Shown: piece after piece, positions 1-12,863 of the stretch
Position numbering within the stretch: position 1 is the first letter of the stretch
Layout: each line of letters starts with the position of its first letter
Assembly: GCA_949358305.1 (NCBI GenBank)
Contig: OX442314.1
Location: forward strand, 15,369,060 to 15,433,059
Length of the DNA stretch: 64,000 nucleotides
From: Strigamia acuminata
Lineage: Eukaryota; Arthropoda; Chilopoda; Geophilomorpha; Linotaeniidae
Reading direction: 5' to 3'
Made by a program: the position numbers and the translations under genes
The notes under the pieces: model-generated
Database searches by the model: none
The model's input: the letters and a program-made list of their open reading frames with translations, nothing else
Told to the model about the DNA's origin: nothing

Positions 1-1145
1 TATCTATATGATGGCCATTTTTATTTATTTATTCATTCGGATGTGTAAAAAGTTGTTTGGGAATTTGTGACTCTTAAATTGAGTCGAGTGTCAACTACAT
101 ATGCCGTGTTTGGGGAATCAAATTGCCTACCCGGAGCTGTAAGTTGGTCGCTAACAGTCGTGTTATTATGTGCTTGTTTGTGGGTGTAGTGGTTTCGAGT
201 CTCCTCATCTGCGTATATACGGAGGATGGAGATGGAGGGAGCGTTGTATAGAGGGGGCTGTGCTCCCTCCGGCGTGTATTTGCGGGCCGCAAGAAAGGAA
301 GTGAAGTGGGAGCCCGTAGCGAGGGGTGGCAAGTTGGAAAACTCCCCGTGGCATGGCGTTTCTCACAAATCAGTCTCTTTCTCCCCCTGAGACTGACATC
401 TTTGCAAATTGTATGCAAATTTAATAGTTTTTGGATTCAAATTTGGTATGACACCCCTGGCGTGTTGCACACACGTCTAAACGAATCTTAGACCGAGACG
501 CCCCTTCTTCGGTAGAGGCTTTTCAACTTGTGAAAAATTGAGTAAGATGATATTCTGTCTCGCTCCTTCCTGGCGAACGCGCGAGTCTATTATTGCACGC
601 GCGCGCGTTCCTTAGCATTGCGTTGCCGCAACTAGAGAAAGTGCTCGTCATTGGCAGTAATTTATTTATAAGACACCTTCTCGGCGTTGCAAATGCAACC
701 ATTCTTTTTTTTTATTTTTTATTTTATTTTTTTATTTTTTTATATTTTTTTTTATATTGCCAGATGTGTCATTGAGTTATAGTTTTGAGTTATGGTTTGG
801 CTAAGTACAGGTGAGACATTGTTATTAAGCATAGGAACGCGGATAATAAATTACAGGAGCGTGTGAAATGTGTGTGTCCTCTGTTTTTGAGTGTCGTGAA
901 GCGTCGTAAGTCACTGGTCAAGCTGCACGTGAAGGCTGGAATTGTGTTTTTAATTTTTACAATCGTATATTTTAATTTTTAATTTTTGATTTATTTCTCG
1001 CGTGACACTTTGATGTATCGCTCTGGATGCGAGAATGTGCAAAGTGAGACGTATAAACTTAAATCCGTCACTTCTTAAAGTAGAAAAATAAATAGACGAT
1101 TTTTATCTTTTGACTTTGAAGAAGGGGATTTGTTTTCCGCGAGAC

Positions 1146-1161
1146 TTTTTTTTCTCTCTCC

Positions 1162-1192
<31 letters not shown>

Positions 1193-1193
1193 C
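1146..1193. repeat. (CT)n tract
   Basis: Pyrimidine tract with a pure CT repeat in its second half. Confidence 0.9.
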
Positions 1194-4100
1194 ATGCCAT
1201 TAAGAGGGTCAGTAAGTTGGGTGCGGTTTGGAAAACTGATAAGAAAATTGTAACGAAAAATGTTATTGGCTAAAGTCATTTTGCTAGTTAATCCTTTGAA
1301 TATTACCACTATCTTGCATCAAGTACAAATGACTAGGACCATGTTAAGATTGCAGCAAGATAAATTTCTTCTTTCATCCTAAGGGTGCTGGTGCCCACTT
1401 CTTTGACTATCCCCCCCCCCGCCCTCCCCTTCCCCCATCTTCCTGCATCTGGGCTCCCCTCTTGATGAATTGCTGGATCTGTGTCGCGCTTCAACCCTGA
1501 TTAGTGGTCAAGGATTGTGTGCTTGTATATATCCAGATTAGTCTTTTGCACACTGGAAGAAGAGCAAAGTTTGGGATGGGAATTAAGGAATGTGTTTGTG
1601 TGTAGTTTTGATGGCTTTTGCTGATTTATGTGCGAAGTGTGTCTGGATTGTGGGCAAATTGTATTCATGTTTGACGAGTTTGGCGTTGGAATCGGCAAGG
1701 AATGTTCACAAGGAATGGGAAGGAGTGTGTAAAGATTTATCGGGCATCCCAGTTGACCTAGGGGTCCGTTTAATTAGCGGGGACAAGGTGGACAGCATCA
1801 TGATTTACCTAGGGTTTGACGTCTGGGACTTGGTCTTAGATTCGAAGACTATGGACTTTGTTATAAGGAAAATGTAATTAAGGAACCTCGTTATTAGATT
1901 TCGGGGAGGGGAAAAAATCGCGCGCATATCCGGGTTGATTTTGATAGTAATGTAAAAAGCATAATTTTCTAAGAAGATAATAAAAGAAGATTGAATTTTG
2001 GGTTGGGTTTGTTGGTCCTTCAAACGAATGTTTTTGCACTTGTGGCTATTACGCGTAAGAGTTAATTAGATGGATTTTTTTTAAAGATTGTTGTTAAAGT
2101 CAGCGGTACTGTGGGGGTTTTGAAGAATGTAGAGGTCAAGATGATTAATAGATAACAGCTGAGAAAACAGAAGGGAGAGAAAAGAGAATGGAGGACACGG
2201 GAAAAGGGAGAAATTGTTTGAAGATATTTGAGAAGTCGTCTTCTTGCGGCAAACAAACTCGGTTCGAAGAGTCAAGGTGGGTTTCAAGTTGAGCAAATAT
2301 TTGTGTGAAATTGGCCCTGTTTCCCCATTGAAGTGCGTGTGGGGCATTTATTTTATTTTATTTTTATATTTTTTTTATTTTTTTTTATTTTTTTTTTGGA
2401 AGTTGTGTCGTTTGAATTTAGTATTGAGTATCTTCTCTTCATTCTGGTTGGGTCCCTAATCCACGCAGCGCAGGATGAGCGGCCATAATGAAGATGGATG
2501 CTTTTCTTCTGCCATCTTTACGGCATTCCCTTTCCAACTTGGACTCAGCAGCGCCGCCCGTGCGGAACGCTGAAGCAGCAGGAGAGGAGCGAGCGAAGAG
2601 ACGAGAAGAGCGAGAGCTCTACGCTTACCTGGGTATCTGGCATGGTCTACGAGTCCCTTGAGAGGGAAGACGATAGATGATGGAGAAAACTGGACTCTCT
2701 CAACCGGAACTGATTCATTCCAGGCATGCGCATTACGATGATGGTGTGGAGTATAAGCCCCTGGTTGATGGTGGCTGATGAGAGGTTAGGAGGAGGATGT
2801 CACTAGTACATTGCACCAGTTTGAAACCTTATATCACGTGTTATGGGTTTTAGATTTTATTATACAAGTTGGAAATGTGCTGGAGGGTTGCGGAGAAATA
2901 AAATTTTTGCGTGCCTTAACTTTTTAAAATGCATGGGCTGTTTTTCCAATAATGGTTGATTGATTTGTAATTAGGGAATAGGAACAAGGTGAAATGATTT
3001 TTTTTTCTCCTCTTTCGCCTACCTGGAAACCTTTAGTCACGTCAAAAAATGATTTCCTCGCCAAATTGGTTGGTGGGAATGGAATTTGGAATTTTAAATT
3101 TGATCAAATGGAAAGCAGTTGTCTTTGGTGGGTCAGTCGGAGAGGATGATTGAAGATTGGAGTGATGAAGGCGAGGGTTTTGGAAGGATGAATGAATGAG
3201 GTGTGCATTTGGTTTGCGGAGGATTCATGGTGATGTTGTATTTGGGCTAATGCGAAAATGATGCAAATTTGGAGGGTGCATCAGACGAAGACTCGGGTGG
3301 GAGTCGCTTCGTGACAAATGGAGCTAAACGAAAGTAATGCTGTATAAAATATAAAGATTGGACCTTTTTTTTGTCTGTAAGCTTACAGTGGTATGGGATT
3401 TTTAGTGGGTGGTGCGCATGAGCGTTGCGCCGAGGACACGTCTCTCGGGATATGTATAACGAGGGCGGTAGAGATTTCGCTCGTTATCGTTTGAGGTTGT
3501 TGGGGTGGATGCAGACTGTCAGGTGTCATTCGAGAAAGCAGCTCGTTTAAGGGCGGTGTATGATTTCCATGTTGGCGATGTGCATTTGATAAATAATTGC
3601 GGCGTTTGAAATGTAAAATTGTGAAATTTTGTCGGCTTTCGATTTTCGGCTGCTCAATGCTCAAACCGGTGGAAGGCGTTTTGTTGAAAAGCGTTTTCTG
3701 GCAAGTGTGAAGTATTGTATGGCTACGAGTGGAAGCGGTTAGTTTACTCGAGACGTTATTGGCGATTCTGATGAATTTGAAGCAAGGTCTACTCGGTGGG
3801 GGTGGGTTGATGGATGCTTTTGCCGGCGTCTGTCTCTAGTCACGCGCACCCAGATTGGCCTCATGCCCGGGCGCGCGCGCTGGCCGCTGTCACCGAGATT
3901 GATTTGCCTTCTTCCCACTCCGGCTCGGTGAGTCCACACTCTTTAAGCGATACTGTTTGGACTAGCGAGTGATTTTCCTCGTAGTAGGTCTACTGACCGG
4001 AAGTGACGACAGCAGTGTCCGAATATGGCTGCGAGAAGGGTAAACACGGGAAGAATGTGTCTAAAGTGTCACAAAGTTGTAATTTGTGCGTGAATCGAGA

Positions 4101-4550
4101 GTAATTTGTCTTGCTACACTTGTAATCCTGCGACTTTGGGTGATGACGCAGCAAGTTGGGGGGAAAATGGAAGAGGAGGAGAATGGGGGTTGAAGGTTCT
4201 GGTCGGTCAGGGTGTTGTAGGGTTGATGTCCCTTTTTTTCTTTCACCCCCACTGCCCATTGGACAGATAGAGTATCGATTCAGAAGGGAGCTTTGCACTG
4301 ATGGATTCCATTTCCAAGACTTGTAATAAATTTAAAGCCTAAAAGATGACCAAGGGAAAGAGGAATTCTCCTTAAGGGAGAAAAAGAACAAGAAGAAATT
4401 TTCTTTTTATTTGATTTGTTTTGGGTGTTGGTGTAACGCATATTGACTGTTTGCTACGGAAAAGGGAATACAAATTAGATATCGATTTTTATCTTTCACG
4501 TGGTCATGATAATGGCATCATATTCATCGTTAAAACTTAATGCTCAGCGA

Positions 4551-4605
4551 ATTTTTTTATTTTTTATTTTATTTTATTTTATTTATTTATTTATTTATTT
4601 ATTTC
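4551..4605. repeat. (TTTTA)n/(TTTA)n simple repeat
   Basis: Imperfect TTTTA units pass into a clean TTTA repeat. Confidence 0.9.
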
Positions 4606-5631
4606 AACAAACTTGTTGTTTTCGGGAAAGTATTCTTGGGTGGAATGACCACTTGAACTTGAATCGGGTCTGTTATTGATCAGTCTTTTAGTAGTAAGAT
4701 GCCCCTTTGCATTGTGAGCTGCAAATGTGTTTCTCACAGTCACACAATTCCAATAGTTGTTGATACGGTGGATAAGGGTGTGGACTCGAGGAGTGTCACT
4801 CAGATGGCCGATGCGTCCATTTTTCTTGGGCTAAAGTGGGTTGGTCGTGAAAAGAGAAAAGTAAACAGTATATACGAGTTAATTTTTTTCTTTATTTTCT
4901 TTCTGGGACGGATCACAGTTGGAATGCCAACGATTTAGACACGGTCTTTGTTGTTAAATGGATGAAATTAGAGGACATTTCCGAATGCGGTCAGTTTTGG
5001 TGCTTTTCGACACAAAGTTGAGCCCAACCTCCTGCATGTAACGAATCGGAATCACACATGATTGAATTTCACCAAGTGGGAGGTCAAAAGGCCCCTTTCT
5101 CTGCGCCTTTTGCACGTGGTTGTAAGAGGATATCGAGTGTCTTTTAACGTAAACTGGCTCAAACTTTTGCAATTTTTGACGGGTTAGTTGGATGGAAAGA
5201 AAGAAAAGTGGCGCACGATTGGAGCCAATAATTTCTATAGTCGGAGGTTGACAGGAAATGGAAAGTGATTTGGCAATAAAGCCAGTAAAAGCAAAATGGT
5301 GCTGTCATATTGGAGGTATCTACTCTTTTAGTTTGTCGCTTTGTTGTGTATTGAACTTATTGATTTGGCCCTACCTAGAACATGGGAAAAGTTGGCTTCT
5401 TTTGGCGGTTGCTACTTGTTTCTTTCCGGTTTGATAAGCTGGTTTTCGTCGCCCTCTTTTGCTCGTTCTTCTCCCTCCCCCTTATTGGAATTTTTGCGTT
5501 ATTATGCAAATTTTGTTCATTTCTCTCACTCTCGAAGGAAATGGGAAATTGCAAGGTCGTGGTATAAGGAGTGGACAAATACAAGTCCTCGTTTCTCGTT
5601 TTACCCAACCCCCTCATCGTTGGCGCCATCT

Positions 5632-5646
5632 GCGCGAGGGGGCGCC
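5632..5646 (+). promoter_or_regulatory. CTCF-like motif
   Basis: GCGCGAGGGGGCGCC contains the AGGGGGCGC core of CTCF sites. It is preceded by an inverted GGCGCC, in a locally GC-rich patch. Confidence 0.35.
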
Positions 5647-8054
5647 ACTAACAGGCCCCTGGTTAATGAGCTGGCCAAGCTTTGGTCTGCTAATTGAAAA
5701 GTTGGCTCTGTTGCTGGAATTGTGGGAGAATGTTGTGTGTGTACAACAGTTGGGTGAAGTAGGGGAGAAAGAAATAATCAAGAGAGCCAACATTGCTTTA
5801 TAGATTTTCATTTTCCCCAACTAGGAGTATTTCGTACGATAAATTTTATCAAATTTGTAATTTAATTTTGCGTGTTTACATTTTATTAAAGCTAGTTTAA
5901 TGGGTCAACAAAAAGTGGTTTTAATTATCAAGAACAAAAACAAAAATTACATTGGGCAATGTAATAACATTCTAAACTATTAGGGCGCCGAGTCGATAAG
6001 TAACCCAACATAACAACTTTTTATATAATTTTTTTTTATTTATTAAATTTTAAAGATAATTAAAAAAAATATAATTGTTTACTTAATTAGTAATTGCTGT
6101 GAACAAGCAATTTTTTTCAACGTAAATGGCACAAGTTTTTTTTGACGAATTAGCCCATTAAAGACTTAAAAATAATTTATTTTGGAAATAAAATAAAATT
6201 TTATAGTTTTTTTTGAAAAGAAATCTGTTTTGTACTTGTAATTGAGCATCCTAATTGAGATTTTCACTATTTACAATTAATTTTACGCAGCAAACTCGTA
6301 AATATTTATGAGAAATACAAAATTGAATGGTTGTAAACATGGAAGTACAAAATGCAAAATCCAAAAGAAATATGTATTTTTTTAAAAGTTATATGTGGAT
6401 ACAACTGGTGAGAAAATGGGTGCTGAGGTTAAAAGTTTTTATGGACCATCAACTCATTTATGGTTTATCTTTCTCTTCGAAAAGATGCACTCTGCACATA
6501 GTTGTGACTATAAACCTGAGAAAGAGACATGAAACCTTAGGGATATTAAAAGTTGACTGCTCTGCTCCTATTAGTAGCCCATTAGACCGAGAGGTGGGAT
6601 AGGAGTTGTTTCAATGATTGATGGCTTCAACCAACTTATGATAGCCACATGCGGAGTTTTAGTTTGATGGGTTTTAAGTAAAAATTTTATGCAGTTGGCT
6701 GTGGTTAAACATTTTGCAGTCTCTTTTCGCCCGATACATTGTTATTTCTCATTTCTGAAGCTTGAAAGGCAACACTAAGTTGAATTTATTTATTTTTCTA
6801 TTTTATTTATTGCAAATTTATTACAAAATGTGGCTATGAAAGTATTTTGATCTCGAATAAAAGCTTTATGGATATGGGCAATTGAAATACACTCTGGGAA
6901 ATTACAGAGTCGACGGAGGCATTTATATTTGTGCAGTATTGGAGGCAAAATTGATTCATTTCATTGAAATTCCACCTTTTTTTTTCTTGCCAGCACCTTA
7001 CAAATGCAAGCAGCTTTTGCCTTTATCCTAATTTTAGTAGTTTTGCTCCCTTTAGGCTATGAATAGCCCACTGGGGCTGCTCCACTTCCCATGAATGGGA
7101 AGACGATGGAAATCTTGTCTTTTCTGTTTGGTTTAGGGGGACTTCTATCGGCACCTGTTCCAGCTCAGATTACGCTGAGAAGTGACTTAGCATCCATTTC
7201 CAATGGTTTATTGAGTCGAACAAATAAAACAAAAAGTAAAATAAAATAAAATTTAAAAAAAAAAACATCCTTTTCGTTGTGGATGATTAATGCAAGTGTT
7301 GAGTATTTTGTTTCGTGTTTACAACGTTTGTTTTTTGTTTTGTTTTTTGTTTTTGTTTTTATAATTTTTTTTTTGGATCGAACTTGTCGGATGCGAAATG
7401 TTCATTAGTGCAATTTGCTCGTTGATTTACGAGCTTTGTATGCAAATGAGTCGCATGGGGCCTAGCCTGATGGTAAATTGGTCACCGAATTTGGTTGTTG
7501 TGATGGATGATGATACATTGCGAGGAAGGAAAAAGTTTTCCCTCGCCTCGGATGTTGTTTTCTTCGGCTTTCGAATCTCGACTTTTAATCCGATTAATCT
7601 GAGGACATAACACAAGGGAGAAGTGAAGTTGACACTACTGCAAAAAGGGGATAAATAAGGAAATGGATGGTGGCACCTCGTGACAAGATTGAGATTTAAG
7701 TAAACAGGCATGCGAGATGGCGAAGGGGGATTAAAAGGAAAGAGGTGAGCGAGAAAATGCGTAAATGTTCGGCGAAAAATGTTTGTTGTTGTTTGTGGTT
7801 TTGTTGTTACGTAGTGCAAAGACACCAGTTTAGATCTTAATTGCTTATAACGAGGAGATCGATGAATAAAAGATGGAATGTTGTATAATTCGACTTTATA
7901 TTCATGCTAATTTTAAGCGGGAATGACGTTGAATGATGGTTCCACGTTGTCGAGCTGAGAGTGTCACCTCGTGGTTGTGCTTTGTCCATCTATTAAGTGA
8001 CCTGAGAGCCCCTCGTCGACCATTGCAAGGCTGGCCTTAGAAGGAGCTACGAGA

Positions 8055-8068
8055 GCCACCTAGTGGCA
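8055..8068. promoter_or_regulatory. CTCF-like motif
   Basis: GCCACCTAGTGGCA reads TGCCACTAGGTGGC on the other strand, similar to the CTCF core CCACTAGRKGGC. Confidence 0.35.
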
Positions 8069-10320
8069 ATTAGATGTTATTTATGAAGTGGTGCAGGCAA
8101 AGCTTTTTACAACGAGTCCCCAGATGATTTTTATATATACTGTTTGGGGTTAAAGTGGAGAGTGTAATATGTTTCTGGTAGTCAAATATTTCAATATATA
8201 ATCTCCATTCCCCCTTTTGCCCCCTTCTTTTGGTAATATTTTGTATTTTTTTGGTGGTTTAAAGCTCTGTTTGGGGGCTATTTTAGCAGGTAATTTGTTT
8301 ATTTTTGTTTGTTTCATTTTCTCTGTCCATATTGATCCATCGCTAACAACTCTCGCATCCGCCCACGCACCAATTGATATTGAACCGTGACACTAGCACC
8401 GTTTCTGGTGGAAAATAACAGTTTTTGAACTTAGGTGGAGCTGAATGTGGGGCACGATGGACGGTGGATGAATGATGATTACTTAACTGGACACGGAGAG
8501 CTAAACACAAATGTGTGTGAAATTTCAGAGAGTTTGACGCGGATAATAATTATTGGAGAAATTCACGACTTGTTTTTCATACGCCTGCCACACTTTTTAA
8601 AACTTATTGTATTGTTAACGGAAAATTATGAGATAAACATATGTTGTCAAGGAAAAAATAAAAGTGATGAAGCATTTTGAGGCTTTAAAATTATCGAGCA
8701 TATTTTTATACACGCAGAAACAGATGGTGATGAGTGCAGGAAATGTAAAAGAATGTTGTAAATTGAAATGAAGTGCGCTGGGTTCACAGTATAAAGAAAT
8801 GAAGAAAGAAAAAAAATTCTTTTATATTTATAAATAAATGGTTAAATGGGAGGGTATTTTTATAGGTGAAATATTTTTGCGATGTTGTGATGCGGTGACC
8901 GCATCTGGTCTAAGTGAAATAACAACTCGGCACATCCTGGGTAAATGGACGCTTTCATAGACTTGATATTTTGTCTGAGTAAGTGTGTATAAATAGATTA
9001 AAAATGAGAAAAAACGAGAAGCAAAATTAGAAGCGTGTTTTGACGGAGTAAAAATAAAAGAAACGTCGGTGGAGTTTTCATTTGGAGTTGATTTCTGAAT
9101 AAATAGAAAGAGTTTTAAGAAATGCAATCAACTCTACAGGGAGTTAATTCCATATGTTTTGAACTCTCTCACCTGAGTTTGCGTGTTGGCGGGGCTTAAG
9201 GATGGAAAATCGGTTCATTTTGTGACCAGTGTCCACACCATGTAGATTAACTAAGTTTTGTCGTAAAGTCCATTTTGAAGTCAACTGTTCCCCAGTTGAC
9301 CCCAGTGGAGTGTCGTTGTAGTGGGTTAGTGGACTTTGCTTGTTCCTTTTCAAGCATTTTCTTTATAGTGAGAGATCGCAGAGCGGACAATGTAGGGAGC
9401 AATCAGGGGGCTTAATGGGCAAAGTGAGCTGTTAAGCCGCCGGGTTCCCGCCGGATCCCGAGCCCCCTCGTCGTCTGAAATTTGTACCGAGACCATGCTG
9501 CGTCGAGCTGGTTAATTTCACGGAACCTGTTGAAAAGCAAATCTTATATAACGGTTGGTTTTCATAAAGCGGGATTTATATTTCGCCGAAAAAGTCACTT
9601 TGGTTCGGAAAGGATTAAGTGAATACGTGTGTTTTGACAGGATGAATGAGTGGAGATTTTTTTTATTTCGAGGTATTTGCACGGATATTTTTTCGTTTCG
9701 GAATGTTTGTTAATGACTATAAATCGCAAGAAGTGATGTCTTAAAACGATAACAACACTTTTATAAAGTTTTATGACGGTTATAACGTGAGCATTTAATG
9801 TGTATAATGTCAGTATTTTTCAAGTGGTTTCAAGTATAAACTTTTTTTTTATTGCTTTTTAATTACTTTTTTTCCTAGCCAGACCCCCATCTGTGGATAC
9901 TTTTCTCTCGTCGAGTAAATTATATATAAAATTACGGTATTTTATACTTGTGGTGGAGAATTTATTTCAAAGCTCTTTTCTAATTATTTTCACGCGGCTC
10001 AGACTCGTGGTCTCTTTAACAGAAATTTAATTTTTTTTTTTTTTACAATAAAAACAAAGCGATTTGACTATTTTATTGTTATTTTTATAGTTAAGTGAAA
10101 TGAATTTATTTTTTTATTTTCGCATTTTAATAAAAGGTAATAAAAATTACATTACCCATTATGGGCTGGAAAGGTTCGAAAAAGGAAATTACCATACATT
10201 AGACAAAAAATGGTTCGGATGGTAATTGATTTACGATTACCTTTTTTTTTTTTCCTTTTTTTTTTTTTTGGTTTTAATTTTGTTCGTTTTTCAAGCGATA
10301 TCTTTGTGTGTACACACGAG

Positions 10321-10341
10321 TGACAGGTTGTCAGCATGTCA
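10321..10341. promoter_or_regulatory. Cluster of three TGACA (MEIS/TGIF-type) half sites
   Basis: TGACAGGTTGTCA is an inverted pair of TGACA half sites with a 3-nt gap. A third TGTCA follows at 10337-10341. MEIS/Hth proteins bind TGACAG, so this could be an autoregulatory site. The motif is short and the role is inferred. Confidence 0.4.
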
Positions 10342-11249
10342 AACAATTAGACACGAATAGTAATTAAAAGTCACCTATCTATCGGGCATCATCGCATTCG
10401 CAAAGTGGCGTTTTCGTCGTGTGCTCATGATCTTTGTGCAGCGCAAGGAAAAATTCCACACTTTCGACCTTGGGAGTTGGTGAAGGGAAAAGTTGAGATA
10501 ATTAACTTTGCTGGGCTGCACCAGCCCACAAGGCTTTACCACTGATCTTGACGACCCCTCAGTTCTCCCTCTGGTTACATCCAAAATGGACCATGCTGTA
10601 TTCATTTGCATTTTTGTCTGGACTTAGCCAACTGCAAAGCATGGCGTAGAATTTTGATTTCCACAATTTTTTTTTTCAACTTATAAAAAATTAAAAGAAG
10701 AAGAAGAAATTAAAAAAAAAATTGTACTTAATAATAGGAGTTTTATTATTTATAGTGGTAATTTGCATTTTAAAATAATATTCACTTGTTTCTCTGAGAC
10801 ATGAATATTTAGTCTGGTTGCCTTTCGTGTCTCTTGGGTGTCTTAAATTCAAACGATAACCATCCCGAGGCCAAAATGGCGCAGAATTATGGCGGACTCC
10901 CATTGATGGTGGGGAAGTAGTTGGCATGGGAATTGTAAAATGAGCAAAAGTTGAGTGGATATATGATGGGAAAAGGAGTTAAAATTAAAGTTGGACAAGA
11001 TGTCGAGTTTGCGGTTTGGTTTGGGTTGTGTGCTTTGAGCTGTGTTGGTCGAAAAGTGATGATTTGCGTGTAGGTTTTCGTTATCCTTTTCCTTGTTTAA
11101 TTTAAAAATTGAGAACGTGTGCAGTTCAGTTGCCTCTGATGATGTCAGTCATTGATTTGCAGTTGTGCACGCCAGGCAACTTAGTTTGTTTTCCTATAGA
11201 CCCCAGGTTGGATGCTCTCAGCACACCTGAAATAGATTTTTGGCGCCTT

Positions 11250-11263
11250 GTTGTCATAGTTAC
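11250..11263. promoter_or_regulatory. X-box-like (RFX) palindrome
   Basis: GTTGTCATAGTTAC is similar to the RFX consensus GTTGCCATGGCAAC. It lies 150 nt from another such site at 11414. Confidence 0.35.
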
Positions 11264-11413
11264 CTCAAGTGCCAACAAAAAGATGGTGCACGTGGCCAGT
11301 TGGCACTAATTAGTCAGTCGTCACCACCTGGAGTGCAGGCCAGGCATCCAATGGAAAAAGGAAGTTGTACTTCTGTTTATAGCAAATTCCACTGAGCGCC
11401 CATTTTAGTCCGC

Positions 11414-11427
11414 GTTGCTATGGGAAC
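11414..11427. promoter_or_regulatory. X-box-like (RFX) palindrome
   Basis: GTTGCTATGGGAAC is a close match to the RFX X-box, in the upstream hth intron. Confidence 0.5.
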
Positions 11428-12320
11428 CATCTTTTGTTTATTATTTGGCTAGAGGAAGAGATTTGAAAAAGTAAATAAATGCGGCAGGGTTTGGGAAATA
11501 TCCAAAAAAAAATTGTCAAATCTTTTTTTAAAATTAATGACAGTGAGGAAATTTGGATTTTAATATTTGTTTTTTTCTTTTTTCTATCAAAATTTAATGA
11601 TAACGTGCGTGGAAAAGTTATAATTAATTTATTAATTTGTTTATTTTTATTTTGGATGTGAATTTTGTATGTTTTTATTTATATATATATATTTTTTTAC
11701 GTTTGTTCCACTTTTTTGTTTCCAAGGGGTAAACATGAAAGTATTCTAAGCCATAAATTTTTGTGCGTTTAATAGTTTCCAAATTTGTCCTGTTTAGTTA
11801 AATTTATAGTTTGTTGCAAGATTCGGCTTGGGAGAAAAAAAAATTCTTTGGGTTTTCTATTTCCATCCATTTTGGGAGGTGTTCCGTTTGGCATGGCGTG
11901 AAACTATTTTTAAAAAATTTTACCCTGATTTGTTGAGTTAGATGACAAAATTGGAGACATGTTTTTACAAGGAATGTCAAGTGGAATTTATTATAAAGTG
12001 ACACATTTTTTGATACAATTTGAATTAAAATGTAGAAATTGAAGTTAAATAATACGAGGAGAAGGAAAAAAATGAATTGGAAAGATTAATGGGTTGGAAT
12101 CATGAATCATTAGATGTTATGCTTATCACTGAAGTAACTGACATGAACAGCAATTAAATGTGTTCATTCATGATAAATTTATTATATATAAATATGTTGT
12201 TTTTTTTTCGATATTTTTTTTTATGTGCATTAATTGAGATTATACCGTTATTTTTATTTTATTTATTTTATTATTTTTTTTTTTAAATTTTAAAAAATCG
12301 CACAAGAATCTTTTCCACTG

Positions 12321-12336
12321 CAGCCATCTAGTGATA
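12321..12336 (-). promoter_or_regulatory. CTCF-like motif
   Basis: On the minus strand it reads TATCACTAGATGGCTG, matching the CACTAGATGGC form of the CTCF core. Confidence 0.35.
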
Positions 12337-12808
12337 GAGAAGGACACTTTAAAATAAAAGTTTTGGCGGGAATGATTTAATGCGGGTTTTTAACGTACAA
12401 AATTATATGTTGGTAAAATAAAAAATTAAAAAAATTAAATTTATATCGACATATTTCTCTTTTCCCCCCTCTTAGACAAGACATGTTTTCTTTGCTGGGA
12501 AATGAATGCAAGTTTTTTGCGGTTTTGGGGTTTGATTAAAGTTATTTAAAAAAAAAACGGGGGGAAAGAATGTAATTTTTCTAATCCCATCGTGATGAGT
12601 TTTAAAAAAAAATTATTACACTTGTAAGAATTTATAGTACCATATTTAAAAAAGTAAAAAAATAAAAAAAAATGGGCTAGATCTTACTCAGTTCAATCAA
12701 TGTAATTAGAGGGTGCCACAATTGGAGTTTCTGAGCCTAGTGAAGATGAAAGGTATATATATGTTGAACAAAAAAAAAGTTGATGGCTAATGTGCAGATG
12801 CCGAGTGA

Positions 12809-12863
12809 AATAGCCGACTTCAAGGTCGAACATTAATGGTAAGCATTAATGTTGAAGGCTATT
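12809..12863. repeat. Hairpin-forming inverted repeat
   Basis: AACATTAATG and CATTAATGTT form a perfect 10-bp stem around a GTAAG loop. The outer ends AATAGCC (12809-12815) and GGCTATT (12857-12863) pair as well, with an asymmetric internal bulge. It might be a structured RNA or a palindromic protein site. It matches no microRNA I know. Confidence 0.45.

Noticed and set aside
1590-1877. 95-codon ORF
   Set aside because: No motif, no splice or promoter context, and surrounded by intron-like sequence.
2476-2700. GC-richer stretch with several open frames (for example MDAFLLPSLRHSL...) after a possible acceptor
   Set aside because: It could be an alternative hth exon, but no frame matches MEIS/Hth, the possible donor (GGTATCT) is weak, and GC-rich sequence opens frames by chance.
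5341-5697. 118-codon ORF overlapping ORFs in two other frames
   Set aside because: Three overlapping frames are open in a C/T-rich patch and none shows a domain.
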